Source: Aureococcus anophagefferens
Lineage: Eukaryota; Sar; Pelagophyceae; Pelagomonadales; Pelagomonadaceae
NCBI RefSeq assembly: GCF_000186865.1
Contig: NW_008705570.1
Coordinates: 1,205,203 to 1,269,202 of the forward strand
DNA: 64,000 nt
Reading direction: 5' to 3'
Under the pieces are notes generated by a model. It was not told the origin of the DNA and did no database searches. It saw nothing but the letters and a program-made list of their open reading frames with translations. Shown here one piece after another: positions 28,403 to 38,029 of the stretch (the first letter of the stretch is position 1; every line of letters starts with the position of its first letter). Both the position numbers and the translations under genes were made by a program.

Positions 28403-29359
28403 CTACTTCTCGTCGGGCTGGATGTCGTCGTCGTCGGAGTCGTCGCCGGCCTTGGACTCCGCGCGGCGCTCGGGCTTCGCGGCGTCGTCGTTCGGCTCCT
28501 TGGCGCGGGACCGGCCGCCGCGGGGCCGGGACGCGCGGTCGCGGCCCTCGGCGGGCGGCGCGGCGGCGAGGCTCGCCGCCTCGGGCCGCTCCGCGCGGCG
28601 GCCGCCCGTGGCTTTGCGGCGCGGCTCCGGCGGGGGCTCGGCCTCGCGCGCGGCGTTCGCGGCGGCCGTCTCGGCCTTGAGGGCCGCGCCGGCCTCGTCG
28701 TCGGCGATGAACTCCTGGGTGACGGCCTGGAGGAGCGCGTCGAAGGTCCAGGGCTCGTTCGTCTCCTCGACCAGCGCCGGCGGCACGAGGCGGCGGCTCA
28801 ACGCCGACAGGTCGATGCGCCGGCCCACGCCGCCCTTGGCGCCGCGCTGCGTCGGCGACGCCGCGCTCGGCGTGATGACGAGCTCCGCGTCGAGCTCGTG
28901 GAGCGGCGGCGGCTTGCGGCTCCGGTTCCGCGGCGCTTCCGCGACCTGCAGGGTGATGTCCTCCTCGAGCTGCTCGTCGAGATCGGGGATGATCAGGATC
29001 TCCGTGAGCTCGTCGCCGCCGCCGTTCTCGTCGGCCATGGTGCGCCGCCGGGACTTGCCCGCGTCCTCGAGCGACCCGCCGTCGCCGTCGTCGTCGTCGC
29101 CGTCGCCGCCGGCGACGCGCGACTTGCGCTCGGGCGCGCCGACGCCCCAGCCCTCCTCGACGTGCTTCCGCGCGCGCGGGGACCGGTCGCCCCGCTCGCC
29201 CTTGCTGTCGCCGCCCCGCTTCTCCTCGTTGTTCTCGTCCTCGTCGTAGGCGCGCCTAGGCCGCCGCTTCTTCGGCTTCGCGTCCGCGTCGTCGCCGCCC
29301 TTGGCCTCGCCGCCGCCGTCGAGCCAGCCGCCGCCCCCCTCGGCCTTGGCGCCGCTCAT
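28403..29359 (-). CDS. IFT43: Intraflagellar transport protein 43 (IFT-A complex, 318 aa)
   Basis: After a charged low-complexity N-terminus the conserved C-terminal core is present: ILIIPDLDEQLEEDITLQVAEAP, LHELDAELVI, and RIDLSALSRRLVPPALVEE with EPWTFDALLQAVTQEFI. This order and spacing match IFT43, which links IFT121/139 in the retrograde IFT-A particle. The start MSGAKAEGG (29359) is preferred over an upstream Met. A basic Ser/Arg-poor tail after the core is longer than in animals. Convergent with the gene ending at 28366. Confidence 0.85.
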   Translation of the reverse strand: MSGAKAEGGGGWLDGGGEAKGGDDADAKPKKRRPRRAYDEDENNEEKRGGDSKGERGDRSPRARKHVEEGWGVGAPERKSRVAGGDGDDDDGDGGSLEDAGKSRRRTMADENGGGDELTEILIIPDLDEQLEEDITLQVAEAPRNRSRKPPPLHELDAELVITPSAASPTQRGAKGGVGRRIDLSALSRRLVPPALVEETNEPWTFDALLQAVTQEFIADDEAGAALKAETAAANAAREAEPPPEPRRKATGGRRAERPEAASLAAAPPAEGRDRASRPRGGRSRAKEPNDDAAKPERRAESKAGDDSDDDDIQPDEK

Positions 29360-29669
29360 GGCTCTCGTGAGGACGCGAGCGCCGCGACGGAGCGCCGGCG
29401 GCGGCGACGGCGGGCAGCTATGCGCGAGGTTCGAATGGGGCTGCCGGCACTGGCAGCATCCACGGGGCACGATCCACTGCACGGCACCGTGCGGTGCAAG
29501 GTGCAAGCATCCCGGGAGTTTTTGGCATCAGCTCCGCCACGATTGGGCTGCAGTACTCCGAAGCCTGCGCCAGCAGAGCGCGTTCGGTCGTGACCCGCGA
29601 CCCGGCGGCCCTCGCGCGCGGCCCGGCGGCCCGGCGCGAAAGCCGCCCCCGCTGCCCCGACCGCGAGCC

Positions 29670-32039
29670 ATGGGCCGGTCAGCCGCCGCGGCCCTCGCCG
29701 CCCTGGGCCTCGGCGCGGCCCACGAGGTCGTGGTCTACGAGTACGTCGCCGACAAGCTGAGCTTCGCCGAGGTGGGCGCCTCCCGCGACCCCCTCCCGGA
29801 AACTCGTCGCCGTCCGAAACTCGTCCGTCGAACCCGTAGGCCGAGGCGAACTGCGCGGCGAAAGGCGGCAAGATCGCGGACGTCGACGACCCGACGACGC
29901 TGGCGCAGATCTACCAGGAGTACGTGCCGTCGACGTCCTGCGCGCCGGCGTGGATCGACGCCGTCGACGAGGAGGCCGAGGCCGCGGCGGCCCGCGCCGA
30001 GGAGATCGCCGAGCAGCTCTGCCTGATGGACGTCGAGGAGTACGCGGCCGACGACTGCGCGTACATCGGCCGCAAGTGCGTCTACGGCCACGAGGACATC
30101 CCGCCCTGGGGCAACGACGTGTCCATGGTGAACTGCAACGCGGGCATCCCCTCCATCTGCGAGTACCCGCCCGCGACGGACAACCACGACCACCTGCCGC
30201 GGCGCACGCGGGACGCGCTCGAGCGGCCGCCGCCGGACGTCGCGCGCGTCCGGCGGTCCCTCGTGGTCGTCGACGGGCACGACGATCGCGCGCCGCGTCT
30301 CTTGGAGGACGACTGCCCCGGGGGCTGGCTGAGCTACGGCGGCCGCTGCTACCAGGCCGTCGGCAACAACCAGTACTTCAGCCAGTGCCTGGAGACCTGC
30401 GCCTGCGCCGGCGGCACCCTGGCCTGCCCGCGGGACAAGGGCACGAACACGTTCCTGAAGAACATGGTCAAGCCGCCGAAGAACCGCGCGTGGCTCGGCG
30501 TGTCCGACGCGTTCTCCGACAAGGACGGGTCCTGGCAGTGCGTCGGCGACGGCGAGCTGAACCGCCTGACGTACACGAACTGGGACAACTCGCTGGGCAA
30601 CGGCATGGACCGGGGCGCCAACTGCGCGTCCATGGACGAGGACGGCACGTGGGACGACGACTCCTGCAACGGCGACTACAACAACGACGACTACTCGTGC
30701 CTCTGCGAGCACGGCGGCGAGACGGCGGAGCGCTTCGTCTACCACTTCGCCGAGCAATTGATCGAGCTCAACGAGTGGCAGGACTGGCGCTTCACGGCCG
30801 ACGGCGAGTCCAAGGTCTGGCCGTGCTGCGCGGGGCGGGAAAGGGTGCGAAATTCAAAGGCTCTCTTATCTCGGCCGTTTTCCACTCGTTTTGGCTGATT
30901 TTTGGACGAGCGATCATCTCTCGGAGCGCTCTCAAGCGTAGATGCTCTTTTACGGAACGCGCGCGCGCGGAAAACGCACGTTGAAGCGACGTTGAATCAC
31001 CCTTCGCCTCAGGTGCTGCGCGACGTGCCAGAACGGCTGCGGCGGCGCGGGCTCCGACGAGTGCATGGACGCGGCCCACAGCGCCGTCATCGACGGCGTC
31101 GCCTACGGCGTCTGCGACAGCAACGGCGTCACGCCCTACGACGGCCAGCCCTGCCAGCGCGAGTGCGAGGAGGCGCGGTCGTGGTCCGACTTCGAGTTCG
31201 AGGAGGTGCGCCTCATGCCGCGCGGGTCGCCCTGCGGGCCGGGCTGGGCGCTGCCGGGCACGGCGGAGTCCTGCCGGTCTGCCCTGGCCCTCGTGGGGCG
31301 GTCCATGCAGACCGCGGGGCCGCTGGCGGGCTCCGCGCCGACGTGCGCGTGGTCGCTCGCGGACGGGTCCGCGGGCGCGTTCCTGCGGGACACGACCTGC
31401 GACGAGGCGACGGCGGCGGACTGGGACCGGGGCGCCGTCTGCGTGCCCTGCGACGACTGCGACGGCGTCGGCAGCCGGTGCGCGCGGCTCCGCGTCGACG
31501 ACCCGCAGAAATACGCGTACGCGTCCGCGGCCGACGACGCGTCCGCCGGGTCCTCGAAGAAGGACGGCGGCCAGACCTGCAACCTCCACTGCCTCCTCCT
31601 CGTGGGCGTCATCTTCATGTTGGTGTTGTTGACGACGTGCACGTGCATCGGCAACTACTTCCTCACGAAGGAGCGGCGCAAGTTCTCACCGACGCGCGGC
31701 AACCGCATCCCCAACGCCGTCTGGTCCGACGTCGAGCTCCAGGACGCCCACGCCATCCCCGCGGAGGCGCTCGAGGTGGGGTCCGTGCAGATGGTCGGCC
31801 GGGGCGGCTACGTGGCCGCGACGGCGGCGGACCCCGCGGACACGGCGTCGGACGCGGCCATCGCCGCGGCCGTCGGGCGCATCGACGCCGCCTGCGACCG
31901 CAGCGGCGACGACCCGGAGGCCGGCGCGCTCAAGGCCGACGGCGTCGAGGTCGACGACGGCGGCGCGCCCATGCCGCCCGTCGCGGACGTCGCGCCCGTC
32001 GTCGCGTCCGAGGTCTCCGGCGCCGAGATCTGCATCTAG
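29670..32039 (+). CDS. C-type-lectin-domain type I membrane protein, three exons, second intron is an introner element (703 aa)
   Basis: Exons: 29670-29771, 29840-30822, 31013-32039. Exon 1 encodes a signal peptide (MGRSAAAALAALGLGAAHE). A C-type lectin fold spans about residues 190-326: CPGGWLSYGGRCYQ, AWLGVSD, GSWQCV, LTYTNWD, NCASMDEDGTWDDDSC, CLCE. The canonical Ca-binding tripeptides EPN/QPD are not evident, so sugar binding is uncertain. A Cys-rich region follows, then one membrane helix (CLLLVGVIFMLVLLTTCTCIGNYF, about 552-575) and a ~130-residue acidic cytosolic tail. The 190-nt second intron interrupts codons between the lectin fold and the Cys-rich region (WP-CCATCQNG after splicing). 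Confidence 0.75.
29772..29839 (+). other. Intron 1 of the lectin gene, flanked by a 7-bp direct repeat
   Basis: GTGGGCGCC...CCCGTAG, 68 nt, phase 0, joining FAE to AEANCAAK. GCCGAGG occurs both at 29766-29772 and at 29840-29846. The transcript could therefore also be spliced as a GC..AG intron from 29766, removing one of the duplicated Ala-Glu pairs. The flanking duplication resembles a target-site duplication. Confidence 0.6.
30831..31012 (+). mobile_element. Introner element copy 1 (182 bp) forming intron 30823-31012
   Basis: The element starts CGGGGCGGGAAAGGGTG and ends CACCCTTCGCCTCAG, imperfect terminal inverted repeats. It is flanked by perfect 8-bp repeats GTGCTGCG (30823-30830 and 31013-31020). 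Its body shares TCTCGGCCGTTTTCCACTCG and TTTTTGGACGAGCGATCATC with the copies at 39366 and 58617. The intron is the left repeat plus the element: GT of the left repeat and terminal AG of the element. Splicing restores WPCCATC in frame. This copy is the most diverged of the three. Confidence 0.9.
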
Positions 32040-32173
32040 CCCTCCTCTTTTTAATTTTAAGCTGCCTATCGTCTAAACTTGGGTGCTGCGGCGCGCGGCC
32101 GCTTTTTTGCGGATTTGCGCTGCTCGATCCCTTCAATAAGACTTCACCGTCAGCCAGGCCGCCGTCCACAGCA

Positions 32174-32203
32174 ATGAGCATCGTCCCAATGAACACCACC
32201 TAG
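32174..32203 (+). promoter_or_regulatory. Possible 9-codon upstream ORF just before the BT1 transporter start
   Basis: ATG at 32174 opens MSIVPMNTT and stops at TAG 32201-32203, two bases before the main ATG at 32206. If this lies on the mRNA it would force reinitiation or leaky scanning. The transcript start is unknown. Confidence 0.3.
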
Positions 32204-32205
32204 AC

Positions 32206-33967
32206 ATGGACTCCAACGACGCGCTGATGCAACAGGACGTCACGGATGCTGCGCAAGAGGAGCCGGACGCCGCGCCGGACACGCCGCGCAGCGATCACAG
32301 CCTGAGCATCGACCCGCCCAGCGACCCCGAGCCGCAGCCCTGGCGCGCGCCCTGGACCCAGCTGCGATGCTTCTACGGGCGCCTCGGCGGCGCCTTTGGC
32401 TGGCGCTACGTGGCGACGGTGTCGCTGACCTACGGCGTGAACCAGGGCGTCGGCGAGGCGCTGCTCTTCGGCGCGCAGAAGTACTTCTTCCTCGACGACC
32501 TCGGGCTCAGCGCCGCGCGCGCGAGCCAGCTCGACGGCTTCTCCAACATCCCTTGGCAGATCAAGGCCGTCTACGGCATGGCCTCCGATAGTTACGCGCT
32601 CTGGGGCGGCCTGCGCAAGGCGCCCTACATGGTCTGCGCGGGCGTCGGCGGCGTGCTGGCCGCTTTGGCGCTCGGCGCGGCCCGCACGCGCAACGTCGGC
32701 GCCGTCGCGCTGCTCCTCGTCGTCGCGAACCTGTCCATCGCGTCGCCGGACGTCATGGTCGACGGCGCGACGGCGGAGCGGTGCCGGACGCACCCAAAGC
32801 TCGCCGCGGATCTCCAATCGTTGAGCTGGGGCAGTCTCTACGCGACGTCGCTTTTGGCGAACGTCGCCATGGGCTACCTCGTCCAGCCGGACGTTCTAGG
32901 AGCGCGCGGCTGCTTCGGGCTCATGACGCTGACGTCGCTCGCCGTGCTCCTCCCCGCGGCGGCGGGCTGGCTCGGCGAGGTTCCCGACGCGGCGCGGCCG
33001 GCGCGCGCGCGGCGCCCCCGAAGCTCGACGCGCAGCGGTCCGCGGTGTTCCGCTGCGCGGGCGCGACCTGCGCGACGTCGCTCGCCATCGGGAACCTGCA
33101 GGCGTTCTACCGGCGCGACGACGCGGACGCGGTCGTCGGCTCGCTGACCGTCGGCCTCGGCCTCTGCCTCTCGCTCTTCATCTTCCGCGGTTGAAGACGA
33201 TCTCGCGGGACCTCGCGTCGGCGGCGGTCTTCATCTTCCTCAGCGGCGCGCTGAGCCCGGCGACGGAGGTCATGTTCGCCTGGTTCCACGACGACGAGAA
33301 GGACGACGGGAATTGCGCGAAGCGGTGCGCCGAGGGCGACGAGGACTGCGGCTGGGCCCGGGACCGCGGCTACCCGTGCATCGGCAGCGTCTACTACGGC
33401 TACATGCGCGCGACGGGCCGCGTCTTCGGCCTCGTGGGCATCATTCTGTACAACAAGTACCTGAGCCGGTGGCCGTACCGGCGCGTCTTCGCGCTCGGGT
33501 ACCTCGTGACGTTTTTGGCGAACCTGTTGGATCTGGTCTGGGTGACGCGGACGAACCTGGCGCTCGGCCTCGACGACGAGTTCTTTTTGCTGGGGTTGGA
33601 GGTGGTCCAGCCCGTCGTGTCGCGCCTCGCGTCCATGCCCATGTTCGTGCTGGCCGCGAAGCTGTGTCCCGCGAACGTCGAAGCGACGCTCTTCGCGCTG
33701 CTCATGGGGCTGTCGAATTTTGGGAGCGTCGTCGGCATCTACAACGGCGTCGCGCTGCTCCACCTCTTCGGCGGCGTCGACGCGCCGGAATTCCCGCGCC
33801 TGTCGGCCTTCGTGGCGACGCGGACGCTGTGCTACCTCGCGCCGTTCGCGCTCGTGTTTGTCTTGGTGCCCGCGGGCGGGCCGGACGACGACGCGGACGA
33901 CGACGACGGGCCCGCGGCGCTCGAGCTCGTGGGGACGGACAGCGCGGAGGAGCGCGCGCTCGTGTAA
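32206..33967 (+). CDS. Folate-biopterin (BT1) family transporter, with two apparent 1-base deletions
   Basis: The N-terminal half shows the BT1 signature: GVNQGVGEALLFGAQKYFF and SNIPWQIKAVYGMASDSY followed by GLRKAPYM. The frame moves by one base near 32995-33015 (from WLGEVPDAA into PPKLDAQRSAVF) and again at about 33193 (LFIFRG into LKTISRDL). Both shifts are of the missing-base type in G/C runs, which fits sequencing error better than decay, because all three segments keep family residues. The C-terminal half includes CPANVEATLFALLMGLSNFGS, another BT1 hallmark. About 12 membrane segments in total. Substrates in the family are folates, pterins or SAM. Confidence 0.8.
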
Positions 33968-34207
33968 TATTTAGTCAGTCCAAGGAGAAATTAGACCTTA
34001 CTCGTAAGGCTGTCTGCCTGTCGCCCCCCGCAACGCTAACCCCGCGCCGAACCTGCCGGCAGCCTAACGTGCGGCTAAGTGTGCGGCTCGGCTTTAAGCA
34101 AGTCTTTAAGCTCGGCTGGTACCGGCCGGAGAAGCCAGAGATGCCGGCAAGATCCGCCCGGTGGGTGGGCGCTGGGTGGCGCATCTGACTTGCCCGAGCA
34201 GCCCGCT
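33968..34207. other. Spacer, no gene seen
   Basis: 240 bp between the transporter and the next start. It contains repeated GGCTAAGTGTGCGGCT-like words at about 34068-34095 and AAGTCTTTAAGCTCGGCT-like words at about 34096-34118. The frame of the downstream gene is open here from 34079, but the ATG at 34208 is the better start. Confidence 0.4.
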
Positions 34208-35770
34208 ATGGAGACTCCGAAGGTGAAGGCTGAATTCGACCAAGCGGACTACGACGCGCTGCTGAAGCATTACTACGAGCCCATCGTGCAGCACAACGTC
34301 GAGCTGCCCGGCGGCCGGACGCTCCGGCGGCAAACATCGCCGCCGCGAATTAATCAAGAATCACCTGGTTTCAGGGCGCTGCGGAAGACGATTGAGGGTC
34401 TCAAGAAATCAAACGCTGTCAGCAAGATCTACCAGCTGCTCCGCGAGCTCAACGCGTGGGAGACGCGACCGCCGTCGCTCGGGGGCGCGCTGCCGTCGTG
34501 GCAACGCGGCTTGGCGGAGGAGAGCGCCGTGACGGAGACGATCGACCTCACGGCGGAAGAAACCGTTATAGATGTCGACACGTACATCATCGACGTGTTG
34601 CTCGTGGGCGTCGTCCGGCCCAAGCCCGACCCCGACGGCGGCGCCCCGCGCATGGTCGCGGTCGCCGAACCGGCGCCGTTCCAGGTAAAGCGCGAGGCTG
34701 ACGGAGGCGAACAGTCCGGCGCCGAGACCGACGACTACGAGGCCGCGCCCCTGGTCGCTTCTCAAGATGGCGACTCTCAAGATGAAGAACCTCGGCCGCG
34801 CGCGGCCGGTAACGCCGCAACGGCGCCCACGCCCGCGTCAGCCACGATGTCGGCGCGCTACAATCCGGAGCCGCCCGCGGGCGCCATGCTTGACAAGGCG
34901 GTGGCGTGGGACGGCGAATGGTACCACAGCGGTTCCAAGAAGCTCCGGCCGCTGTGGGTGGTGAAGGATCCGGACGGCTTCCGCGTGCGCTGGAGCGACC
35001 GCACGGAGTGCGTCGTGGACAAGGACGAGGTGCGGCAGCACGGCAAGCGCATGAAACCCGTCCCCGCGTCGCCTGCGCCCGCGCCCACGCGGGGGAAGCC
35101 CGCGGCTGCCAAGGCACCATCCAAGAAGGCGACCGTCGCCAAGGCCGCGCCGACCAAGGCGAAGACAAAGGCGCCGGTCAAGGCCTCGGTGACGAAGAAA
35201 AAGGCGTCCAAGCCCAAGCGCAAACCAACGATCGAGTTCCTCGAGTTCCGCGTCATCCTCCATTCCTTCGACGAGGAGGACGACGCGGACGAAGAGGAAC
35301 TCATTCGGGTCGCCATGCCCGGCCTGCTACGTTGCGACAATGAGCACAAGTTCCGGGCGCGGGCGGCGAAGGAGAGCGACTGGTTCGACATCAACGAGGA
35401 TCAGGCGCTCGACGTGGGATGGAACATCGGCTTGGCCGACGAGTTCGAAGAGCTGAATCACGAAGAGCTGGGGGGCGAGGTTCAGTGGGGTGACTGCGCT
35501 GACTCCATCGAGGCCTTCGAGCGGGGGGAAGATCGCTTGGACAAGGGATGCTCCTACCTCTGGTGGTGGGGGATTGGGCTACAGACGCGGCGAAAACCGG
35601 GCTACACACCGCCGCCGCAAACGCCGGGCACGCGCGAGCGGGCGGTCCGCGGCACGGTGCAATTCCGGGTCCTCGACGCCGAATTCCGGGTCCCCTCCAA
35701 GGCAGAACTTCGGGACGGCGACGCCTGTCGCGTTGACTACTGGCCCACTCGGTCACACTGGTTAGTATAG
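34208..35770 (+). CDS. Nuclear-type protein with SUMO-interaction motif and H1-like Lys/Ala tail (~520 aa)
   Basis: From METPKVKAEF the N-terminus is helical, then TETIDLTAEETVIDVDTY contains two hydrophobic-acidic patches like SUMO-interaction motifs (IDLT, VIDVD). A compact segment WDGEWYHSGSKKLRPLWV, DGFRVRWSDRTECVVDKDEV resembles a Tudor or chromo-barrel. A Lys/Ala/Pro-rich stretch (AKAPSKKATVAKAAP and on) resembles linker histone tails. The C-terminal ~190 residues are acidic and Trp-rich (LWWWGIGLQ). Base composition is less GC-extreme than neighbours. No family is recognised; chromatin association is inference. Confidence 0.6.
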   Translation: METPKVKAEFDQADYDALLKHYYEPIVQHNVELPGGRTLRRQTSPPRINQESPGFRALRKTIEGLKKSNAVSKIYQLLRELNAWETRPPSLGGALPSWQRGLAEESAVTETIDLTAEETVIDVDTYIIDVLLVGVVRPKPDPDGGAPRMVAVAEPAPFQVKREADGGEQSGAETDDYEAAPLVASQDGDSQDEEPRPRAAGNAATAPTPASATMSARYNPEPPAGAMLDKAVAWDGEWYHSGSKKLRPLWVVKDPDGFRVRWSDRTECVVDKDEVRQHGKRMKPVPASPAPAPTRGKPAAAKAPSKKATVAKAAPTKAKTKAPVKASVTKKKASKPKRKPTIEFLEFRVILHSFDEEDDADEEELIRVAMPGLLRCDNEHKFRARAAKESDWFDINEDQALDVGWNIGLADEFEELNHEELGGEVQWGDCADSIEAFERGEDRLDKGCSYLWWWGIGLQTRRKPGYTPPPQTPGTRERAVRGTVQFRVLDAEFRVPSKAELRDGDACRVDYWPTRSHWLV

Positions 35771-35813
35771 TAATTTACATGCCGTGGTAACGTACATGGA
35801 GTACACCCACGAG

Positions 35814-37085
35814 TCACCGCGTCCCGTTGGCCCACTTGGCGTCGGACTCGTTGTGGACGACGGCGACGAGGTCGCGCTGGGTGTCGCTGAGGCGCATGGC
35901 CGCCCGGTAGGCGAGGTCGAGGCGCCGCGCCTCCGGCGACTCGGAGAACTGGGCCGCGGCGGGCCCCGCGCGGTGCTTCTTCGCGTGCTTGGACGGGATC
36001 ACGGGCCGGAGGCCGATCAAATCCGCGATGGCCGCGGCGACGCGGTCCAGCGACCCCTTGTCCGTGGACCCCCAGTCGAGCTCGACGAGCGCCGCGACGT
36101 CGGGCGATGAGCGCTTGAGCACCTGCCACCGCGCCTCGACCTCGTCGACGAACCAGAGCGCGCGCTGGAAGGAGACAAAAGTCCGCTCCCAGAGGTCGCT
36201 CGCGTCGGCGCTCGCGCCGCAGGACGTCGCCTCCGAACTTTTCCCCCGCGCGGGCAGCCGCAACAGCACGCGGTCGCAGTTGAGCCAGGGCGCGAACCAG
36301 AACCAGCCCGGGCTCTCGCGCTCGAGCGCCCCCCGCACCTTCTCGTAGGCGTAGTTCTCGCGCCAGGAGTCGGCGGTCTCGTAGCGCGCGCGCCGGATGC
36401 GCACGACGGCGACGTTCCGCTCGGCCCGGATGGCGCCCGCGTACCAGTAGAGCGTCTCGTGGCCGAGCACGAGCGCGACCCGCCGTTTCGCCCACGTGGC
36501 CTCGTAGCTCCGCCGCACGAGGGCGGCCTCGTCGTCGACGGACCGGTCGCAGCCGTACCACTCCGTGAACTCGAGCTCGTGGGGCACGGTCTTGAAGTGG
36601 GCCAGGTCCACGTGCGCCTCGAAATCCGCGCGGCTCGCTTTGGTGCCTTTCGCAAAGTCCGCGGGCACCTGCTCGAAGAAGAAGTTCACCGTCGACTTCT
36701 TGCAGGCGCCGTCGGTCCAGGACGCCGCCGACGTGAGCGTCGTCGTCCCCACGTGGCCGTTGGAGAAGCCCATGACGAGCGCGGGGCGGTCGCCGCACGA
36801 CAACGCGCGCCGCTGCGCGGCGGACGCGTTCGCCGGCGCCGCGGCCGTCGACGCATTGTTTGAAGCCGGCGCGCCGGGCGGCGCCGGCGGGCTCCGGTTC
36901 CGGCGGATGGGCACCCAGATGCGGGGCTGTTCCGCCGCCGTCGGCGCCGGGGCAGCGTGGCGCCAGAGTTCGAAGTAGTGGACGGCGTAGATGGCCCCGA
37001 CGATGACGCCGGGCGGCAGGAACAGCGCGACGATGAGCGACAGGAGCGTGAAGACCTTGAATTTGCCGCGGCCGCCGCGCGCCAT
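35814..37085 (-). CDS. Type II membrane protein, possible Golgi sulfotransferase-like enzyme (423 aa)
   Basis: A short basic N-terminus (MARGGRGKFK) precedes one membrane anchor (VFTLLSLIVALFLPPGVIVGAIYAV) and a Pro/Ala stem. The luminal domain opens with ALVMGFSNGHVGTTTLTSAASW, where G-x2-G-TTTL resembles the phosphosulfate-binding loop of carbohydrate sulfotransferases, and VALVLGHETLYW and VVRIRRARYETADSW could form the later blocks. This is weak evidence; a glycosyltransferase or other nucleotide-binding enzyme is possible. Several NAS/NGT sequons are present. Confidence 0.5.
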   Translation of the reverse strand: MARGGRGKFKVFTLLSLIVALFLPPGVIVGAIYAVHYFELWRHAAPAPTAAEQPRIWVPIRRNRSPPAPPGAPASNNASTAAAPANASAAQRRALSCGDRPALVMGFSNGHVGTTTLTSAASWTDGACKKSTVNFFFEQVPADFAKGTKASRADFEAHVDLAHFKTVPHELEFTEWYGCDRSVDDEAALVRRSYEATWAKRRVALVLGHETLYWYAGAIRAERNVAVVRIRRARYETADSWRENYAYEKVRGALERESPGWFWFAPWLNCDRVLLRLPARGKSSEATSCGASADASDLWERTFVSFQRALWFVDEVEARWQVLKRSSPDVAALVELDWGSTDKGSLDRVAAAIADLIGLRPVIPSKHAKKHRAGPAAAQFSESPEARRLDLAYRAAMRLSDTQRDLVAVVHNESDAKWANGTR

Positions 37086-37106
37086 GTCGTTCGCGCAAGT
37101 ATTATT

Positions 37107-37687
37107 CTAGCAGACCTCCATCGGCATGTGGCGGCGCTTCAGGATCCCTGCAACGGCAAACAAATTACATGGCGAGCGCGGTCTTGACCACGACTGTGTC
37201 AAGGCCGCGAGGCCGCCCGGCCGCTTCCGCTTCCGCCGCCGCACGCGCGTGACGTTCGCCGCCGGCCGCGGCCGCGGCGCCGCGCGGGTTCTCGGCGCCG
37301 CCGCGGCGAGGGGCTCGCCGCGCGCGAGCCGGTCGACGCAGGTCTCGTCGAGCGCCGCCCGGAGCGCCGCGTTGCCCGCGTCCGTGAGGTGGAGGCCGTC
37401 CTCGCGGAGGTAGCCGCCCCAGTGCGCGCCCCACTGCATCTGGCCCCGGACGTCGCAGAACGGGATCTCCAAGCGCCCCGCGAGCGACCGCTGCCGCGCG
37501 TTGAGGTGCTCCGTGTGCACCTTGTGCGCCGGCAACAGCGACTGGAGCACGACCGTCGCCCCCGTGCACCGTTTCATGTATTTCAAAGCAAAGGCCGCGA
37601 TGTCAACGTGTCCGCCGCGCGGGCCGCCGGTGCTGCACGTCGTGACGCCGAGCAGCACGAAGACGAGCCGCGGCTTAGCGGCGCAGG
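37107..37687 (-). CDS. SGNH/GDSL-like hydrolase, N-terminal part lost in the gap
   Basis: The visible 190 residues begin inside the assembly gap. VFVLLGVTTCSTGG, a segment with ATVVLQSLLP and finally EDGLHLTDAGNAAL carry the block III-V pattern of SGNH hydrolases; D and H of DGLHLT would be the catalytic pair. The nucleophile Ser block lies in the missing part. The last ~60 residues are basic (RVRRRKRKRPGG) and may be unspliced or genuine tail. Esterase activity on acylated glycans or lipids is typical of the family. Confidence 0.55.
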
Positions 37688-38029
37688 NNNNNNNNNNNNN
37701 NNNNNNNNNNNNNNNNNNNNNNNNNNNNNNNNNNNNNNNNNNNNNNNNNNNNNNNNNNNNNNNNNNNNNNNNNNNNNNNNNNNNNNNNNNNNNNNNNNNN
37801 NNNNNNNNNNNNNNNNNNNNNNNNNNNNNNNNNNNNNNNNNNNNNNNNNNNNNNNNNNNNNNNNNNNNNNNNNNNNNNNNNNNNNNNNNNNNNNNNNNNN
37901 NNNNNNNNNNNNNNNNNNNNNNNNNNNNNNNNNNNNNNNNNNNNNNNNNNNNNNNNNNNNNNNNNNNNNNNNNNNNNNNNNNNNNNNNNNNNNNNNNNNN
38001 NNNNNNNNNNNNNNNNNNNNNNNNNNNNN
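37688..38029. other. Assembly gap (342 N)
   Basis: A run of 342 undetermined bases removes the 5' ends of both flanking genes (SGNH hydrolase on minus, karyopherin on plus). Their starts, and any shared promoter, probably lie inside it. Confidence 0.98.

Noticed and set aside
33192..33197. TGA in the BT1 gene as a possible second selenocysteine
   Set aside because: Reading through gives non-family residues (RRSRGTS); a one-base shift restores conserved sequence instead.
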